Made by a program: the position numbers and the translations under genes. The notes beneath the pieces are model-generated. The model was not told where the DNA came from. It did not search any database and saw only the letters and a program-made list of their open reading frames with translations. A stretch of 47,148 bases of DNA from an uncultured Verrucomicrobia subdivision 3 bacterium (GTDB lineage Bacteria; Verrucomicrobiota; Verrucomicrobiia; Limisphaerales; UBA11358): NCBI GenBank assembly GCA_903944085.1, contig CAJAQO010000192.1, forward strand, positions 1-47,148, given 5' to 3'. Below, piece by piece: positions 43,324-47,148 of this stretch; position 1 is the stretch's first letter, and each line of letters opens with the position of its first letter.

Positions 43324-46300
43324 TCACCGTTCGAGAGTCACGCTCATCAACCCGATCACCACTTCGTTGGCGCGGGCGCGGAGAGTCAGCGTCCGCAATT
43401 CCTTGCTGGCATCCAGCGGCAAGTCCAGCACCGTCGCCGCGCCGCCGGCAATTTTTCCGCCATGGCCCTTGAATGAGTTCATTTCCAGCACGCGCACCCG
43501 GCCGGTCTGCAAATCCACGCGCACCGGCAGCGGCTCGGGCCGCGCAAAAGCGAAATCGTCAATGTAATAATCCTGGTCTATCGGCCACCACGTCGTCGGG
43601 TTTTGCAACGCCAGCCGCGCCGTCGAACCGTCGGTGTAGGTCACCACCACTTCGCCGTTGTCAAACCGGGACTGCATTGCGCTCGTCGAGCCGGCCAGCA
43701 GCAAAAAAGCGTGCGCCGATTTGCCGTTCAGCGGCACGGAAATTTCGCGCGGAAAATTATTCCACTGGGAAACGAACGCGATGTTTTTCGCGTCCGCCCC
43801 GCCGGGCGTGGCGAGCGGAATGCCGTTCGGCAAAATAATTTTGCCGCCGGATTTTGCCGCCGCCGCGCGCAGGCCGGTGTCATCCACGTCAAACTTGTCC
43901 TGCGGATGGCACCAACTGCCAAGGCCCTGTTTCGGCGTGGCCAGCGAACAAAACGGCGAGCGCGGCGAAAGATATTCGTGGCGGAAAATCTGCGTGACCT
44001 GGTCGTTGAAAAACGCATCCAGCTTGACGGTTTCCAGTTTTCCGGCGACCGGCTGGTGCCAATCCATCGGCGCGGCGGCGGTTGGCGGCGCGGCAATTTC
44101 AAAACCCACCGGCTGCCACCAGCGCAGCCGGCCCTGCGCGACACGCGCAAAAACGGTGCGGTGTCCCGGCCGGCCGGTCGCCGCCCCCTGCAGCGAGCCG
44201 CCGGCAAAGGTCGCCGCGCTCAACGCGCCTTGCGGGTCGGAGAGTTCAACAATGTTTGCAGCCAAATCGCGGTGCAGCTCCGCGTTTTGCGCCACGCCAA
44301 ATTCCGCCGGCGGCGGCGCGGGCAGTTTTCCGCGCCATTCAATTTCAACCGACTGCGACCGGGACGCGGCGGTTTGAATTTCGATGCGCGGCGTGCCGAC
44401 GGAATCTTCGCACGCGCGCCAGCTTGCCGGCCGGCCGTTGATGGTCACGGCCGCCACGTCGTCGCGCAGCGCGGGGATTTGCAGCCGCAATTTCACCGGC
44501 TCGCCAAACCGCGTTTCGACCGAATACGTTTCGCGCAATCCCGCCCGGTGAAAAATGAAATTGAAATCGGGATGGCGGAGGCTTGCGTCATTCCATTCCG
44601 CCGGCAGGCCGGGCCGGATTTTGATTTCGCCGGCCAGCAAATCCGGTTGCACGCCGAACAGTCCTTCCACCAGCGCGCGCGCCGTGGCGCCGGAGCCATC
44701 GCCGAAATCGCGCTGCGACTCGCGGCGGTTGGCGTCGAAATAAGTGCACATGCCGACGTTGCCGGGACAGAGGCCGAGATACATCGAATCCAGCAGCGCG
44801 CCCTTGAACAACGCAAACGCCTGATCCGCCCGGTTCGCCTGCCAATACGCCAGCGCGGTGTGCGTGGATTCCGCCATCACGACGTTGTTGAGCGACCAGG
44901 TGTAAGGCATCCAACTCGTGGTCGGCAGCGTGAAATTTCCCGCCGGCACGCCCGCGCCGCGCAGCGGAATGTGCGCGATCTGCGTGTCCACGAAGCGCGA
45001 CATCTGCCACGCTTCGAGCGGCGTCGGCACTTCGGAATCCACGGTGTGATAAAATGTCCACAGCGCGGCATTCGGGTGAACGAGTTGCAAGCCGAGCCAG
45101 TCTTTCCATTCCGCGAACCAGCCGTCGCCGGGCAGCCAGAGATTTTTCTGCATTCCGCGCGCTATCAAATCCGCCTCGCGTTCATAGAGCGAAGCATCTT
45201 TGCCCAATAATTTCGCGACGCGCGCCGCCATGACGTTGTGATAATAATTGTAAGCGGACGAATGCGTCGCGCCGCCGCCGTTGTAAGCGAGGTCGTCGCT
45301 CGCCCAAATGCAGCAATAAGCTTCGTAGAGCGGCAGTTTTTCCGCGCCAAACTCGCGGCGGAACAACCGGCGCTCCCACGCCAGATGCCGCTCGATGACC
45401 GGCCACATTTTTCGCGCGTAAGCCAGATCGCCGGTCCAGAGCAGATGCCGGAAAAACGCGTCCACGCCGACGAGATTCATGTCATAGTGCGTTTTGGTCA
45501 GGTCGCCGTTGGAATGCAGCGCCGTTTCGTTGCGGGAAAGATTGGCGCTCTCGTCGGCAGCCGGCATTTCCGCCGGCACCGGATTTTCATTCTGCTGTTG
45601 GGCGAAGCCTGCAAAATGTTTGGCCGTGCGGTCGTGCCAGCCCAGCGCATCGCCCGCGTAACTGACCCGCCAGCCGAGCAGCCGCGTGCGCCAGGCCACG
45701 CCGCCGTGCAAATAAGCGTCCTGCCGGTCGTCCCAAACCGCGTCCGCCGCGACGTTCAACGCCGCCGCTGCGGCATTAATGAATGGGTCGGGCGTTTCCA
45801 CCACGACGCGTTCCGCCAGCGCGCGGCGTTTTTTTTCTTCTTCCGCAAAAATCTGCGGCATATCCGCCGGCAAAATCTTCGCCGGCCGGTTGCGATCAGC
45901 GGCCAACTTCGCCTCCGCATCCTTGCCACTCGGCAGCCGTTGCAGGCCGAGAAAAAACGGCTGACCGGCGGGAATCAACGCCCGGCCCGCGACCAGCGGC
46001 GCGCGCGGTTGCGCGGCGGCGGCAATCAGCAAGCCAGCCGGATCATCCCAATTAGTCGCGTCGCCAACGACCAGGCTGGCGGCGGCAGAAACGATGCCGG
46101 CGATGGTTCCCGGTTTGCCGCGGATCTGAAAGCCGTTCGCGGAAATCGTCACGACATTGCCGGCACATTCGCCGGCGCGCAGTTGGAAAAGTTTTCCGAC
46201 CGGTTCCGTCTCGCAGCCGATGTCGCCATCGCGCCGGCCCTTCATGCCATCCACGCCGCCGAAAGCCCAGACGAGTTCCACGGGCGCCACGCCGGCAAAT

Positions 46301-46725
46301 TCCGCGCGCACGATGACGCCTTCGGTTCGAGTCAGCGCCAGCGTGGTGAGTTGCAGCGTGCCGTCGCCGAGCAGCGGGTCGCGCACTTCATGCACGAGCG
46401 AGCCGGGCCGGTAACGCGTGATGACTTGTGCCGCGTCGTTGAGCCATTTCACGCCGCGGGCGGTTTTGAAACCCAGCCGCAAGTTGCCGCCGCGTCCCGG
46501 CAGATACAGCGAGAATTCTGGCTTGTCGCCGCCGTCCACGCGAAAGGGCGAACTGCCGCCGTAAAGCGGCCGGTTGAAAAATTCCGCGCCGTTGGTGATG
46601 ACGAAATCCGTGCCGACCGGCGTGTAACGCAGCGGCCGGTCCAGATTGTCCGCCAAAAAAACCACCGGCAGCGCCGAAGCGGTCAAGCCGATGAGCAGCG
46701 AGCCAATCGCCCAAGCCGGACGCAT
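43324..46725 (-). CDS. DUF4450-like (alpha/alpha)6-barrel glycosidase, secreted
   Basis: The 1133-residue protein has a signal peptide (about 1–25: MRPAWAIGSLLIGLTASALP), an N-terminal beta-sandwich (about 30–330), an (alpha/alpha)6 barrel (about 330–700) and beta-rich C-terminal domains. The barrel holds glycosidase-like acidic/aromatic segments: LHGGVAWRTRLLGWRVSY, WERRLFRREFGAEKLPLYE, YCCIWASDDLAYNGGGATHS and FYHTVDSEVPTPLEAWQMSR. I relate it to DUF4450 proteins of polysaccharide-degrading bacteria from memory of the family, so the name is tentative. A longer form from ATG 46824 would add 33 basic/hydrophobic residues; neither start has a clear ribosome site. It converges with the GxGYxYP gene. 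Confidence 0.78.
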   Translation of the reverse strand: MRPAWAIGSLLIGLTASALPVVFLADNLDRPLRYTPVGTDFVITNGAEFFNRPLYGGSSPFRVDGGDKPEFSLYLPGRGGNLRLGFKTARGVKWLNDAAQVITRYRPGSLVHEVRDPLLGDGTLQLTTLALTRTEGVIVRAEFAGVAPVELVWAFGGVDGMKGRRDGDIGCETEPVGKLFQLRAGECAGNVVTISANGFQIRGKPGTIAGIVSAAASLVVGDATNWDDPAGLLIAAAAQPRAPLVAGRALIPAGQPFFLGLQRLPSGKDAEAKLAADRNRPAKILPADMPQIFAEEEKKRRALAERVVVETPDPFINAAAAALNVAADAVWDDRQDAYLHGGVAWRTRLLGWRVSYAGDALGWHDRTAKHFAGFAQQQNENPVPAEMPAADESANLSRNETALHSNGDLTKTHYDMNLVGVDAFFRHLLWTGDLAYARKMWPVIERHLAWERRLFRREFGAEKLPLYEAYCCIWASDDLAYNGGGATHSSAYNYYHNVMAARVAKLLGKDASLYEREADLIARGMQKNLWLPGDGWFAEWKDWLGLQLVHPNAALWTFYHTVDSEVPTPLEAWQMSRFVDTQIAHIPLRGAGVPAGNFTLPTTSWMPYTWSLNNVVMAESTHTALAYWQANRADQAFALFKGALLDSMYLGLCPGNVGMCTYFDANRRESQRDFGDGSGATARALVEGLFGVQPDLLAGEIKIRPGLPAEWNDASLRHPDFNFIFHRAGLRETYSVETRFGEPVKLRLQIPALRDDVAAVTINGRPASWRACEDSVGTPRIEIQTAASRSQSVEIEWRGKLPAPPPAEFGVAQNAELHRDLAANIVELSDPQGALSAATFAGGSLQGAATGRPGHRTVFARVAQGRLRWWQPVGFEIAAPPTAAAPMDWHQPVAGKLETVKLDAFFNDQVTQIFRHEYLSPRSPFCSLATPKQGLGSWCHPQDKFDVDDTGLRAAAAKSGGKIILPNGIPLATPGGADAKNIAFVSQWNNFPREISVPLNGKSAHAFLLLAGSTSAMQSRFDNGEVVVTYTDGSTARLALQNPTTWWPIDQDYYIDDFAFARPEPLPVRVDLQTGRVRVLEMNSFKGHGGKIAGGAATVLDLPLDASKELRTLTLRARANEVVIGLMSVTLER

Positions 46726-46883
46726 GGCCAATCTGAATTTGAGAAACACTTGAAGCAGCCAGTTAATCTGGAATCCCAAAACAAATGCCCGCGCGCGGCG
46801 GGCGGGATTGGGCGGGATGCTCATGCAAAAAATTAACAGCGCCGCGCCCGCAGTGCAACCACCGGAACGGCGGCGCTTGCTTC

Positions 46884-46911
46884 GGAGCGCGGCGACATGT
46901 CGCCGCGCTCC
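46884..46911. repeat. Perfect 28-bp palindrome
   Basis: GGAGCGCGGCGACA (46884–46897) is followed directly by its exact reverse complement (46898–46911). It lies in the divergent region between the DUF4450-like gene and tadA. The absence of a T-run beside it argues against a simple terminator; it looks like a dispersed GC-rich palindromic repeat. Confidence 0.75.
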
Positions 46912-46989
46912 AAATCGCGGCCAGCCGGTCGGCGGTTTTTTTTAATTTTGTTTCCGCCGGCTTCAGCCTACCTTTGGCCGCTCCCGATT

Positions 46990-47148
46990 ATGAGCGATCC
47001 CATCATTGATTTGCACAGCGACGATTATTTCATGGGCGAGGCATTGCGTCAGGCGGCGCGGGCTTATGCCTTGGGCGAGGTGCCCGTCGGCGCGGTCGTG
47101 GTGCAGGCCGGCCGCATCATTGCCCGCGCGTTCAACCAAGTGGAGACG
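46990..47148 (+). CDS. tadA: tRNA-specific adenosine deaminase TadA (3' partial)
   Basis: The 53 residues visible begin MSDPIIDLHSDDYFMGEALR and run into ARAYALGEVPVGAVVVQAGR, the highly typical start of TadA: a helix, then GEVPVGAVVV (29–38). The zinc-binding HAE and PCxxC motifs lie outside the window. TadA changes A34 to inosine in tRNA-Arg(ACG) and is essential in most bacteria. ATG at 46990 gives a family-like N-terminus with about ten extra residues. Other cytidine-deaminase-like enzymes (such as guanine deaminase) share the motif, so the call is likely but not certain. Confidence 0.88.
   Translation, partial: MSDPIIDLHSDDYFMGEALRQAARAYALGEVPVGAVVVQAGRIIARAFNQVET

Noticed and set aside
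45238-46836. 532-codon open frame on the plus strand opposite the DUF4450-like gene
   Set aside because: It is Arg-rich with no domain content and is explained by the codon bias of the antisense gene.

Overview
The window looks like a chromosomal stretch of a Gram-negative member of the Verrucomicrobiota, most likely near the Limisphaerales/Pedosphaera group. This is an inference from gene content. It has an outer-membrane LPS exporter (LptD), very large secreted polysaccharide-active proteins, a C-terminal signature on the big lyase-like protein (…WTRL…FTN…YFRLQLP) that I associate with that group, few strong Shine-Dalgarno sites, and several simple dispersed intergenic repeats. No phage, transposase, CRISPR array or rRNA is visible.

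Layout. 1–3.9 kb: the end of an NtrC-type regulator, a GreA/GreB-like factor, a TMEM175-type channel, and a DnaJ-like gene flanked by two tiny lysine-rich protein genes that share leader and terminator architecture. 4.1–6.4 kb: an RNA-handling group (RRM protein, IF-1, DEAD-box helicase). 6.5–12.2 kb: two membrane proteins, lptD, the RNase P RNA and a GHL10-type glycosidase. 12.3–16.5 kb: a c-di-AMP (ydaO-type) riboswitch ahead of a KimA-like potassium importer, a ferredoxin and pyruvate kinase. 16.6–20.5 kb: a 1300-residue pectate-lyase-like protein with autotransporter-type repeats.

20.5–34.2 kb (minus strand): a complex I operon in the order nuoB-C-D-E-F-G-H-I-J-K-L-M-N. It lacks nuoA and has a tRNA-Gln gene placed in the opposite direction between nuoE and nuoF. 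A perfect CRP/FNR-type palindrome lies in the promoter region shared with the next, divergent operon, which encodes two thymidylate-kinase-like proteins; the second has Arg in place of the Walker A Lys.

35.8–37.7 kb (minus strand): a tightly coupled operon of a small His-containing DHp-like protein, an ECF sigma factor, a short membrane anti-sigma candidate and a Spy/CpxP-like protein. 37.9–46.8 kb: secreted carbohydrate-related proteins, namely a CBM9–transglutaminase–esterase fusion, a GxGYxYP-type protein and a DUF4450-like (alpha/alpha)6 glycosidase. The window ends inside tadA.

Taken together the genes cover core energy metabolism, RNA metabolism, envelope building and extracellular polysaccharide breakdown. 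The least ordinary features are the duplicated lysine-rich mini-gene cassette, the antisense tRNA inside nuo, the altered kinase pair and the DHp–sigma operon.
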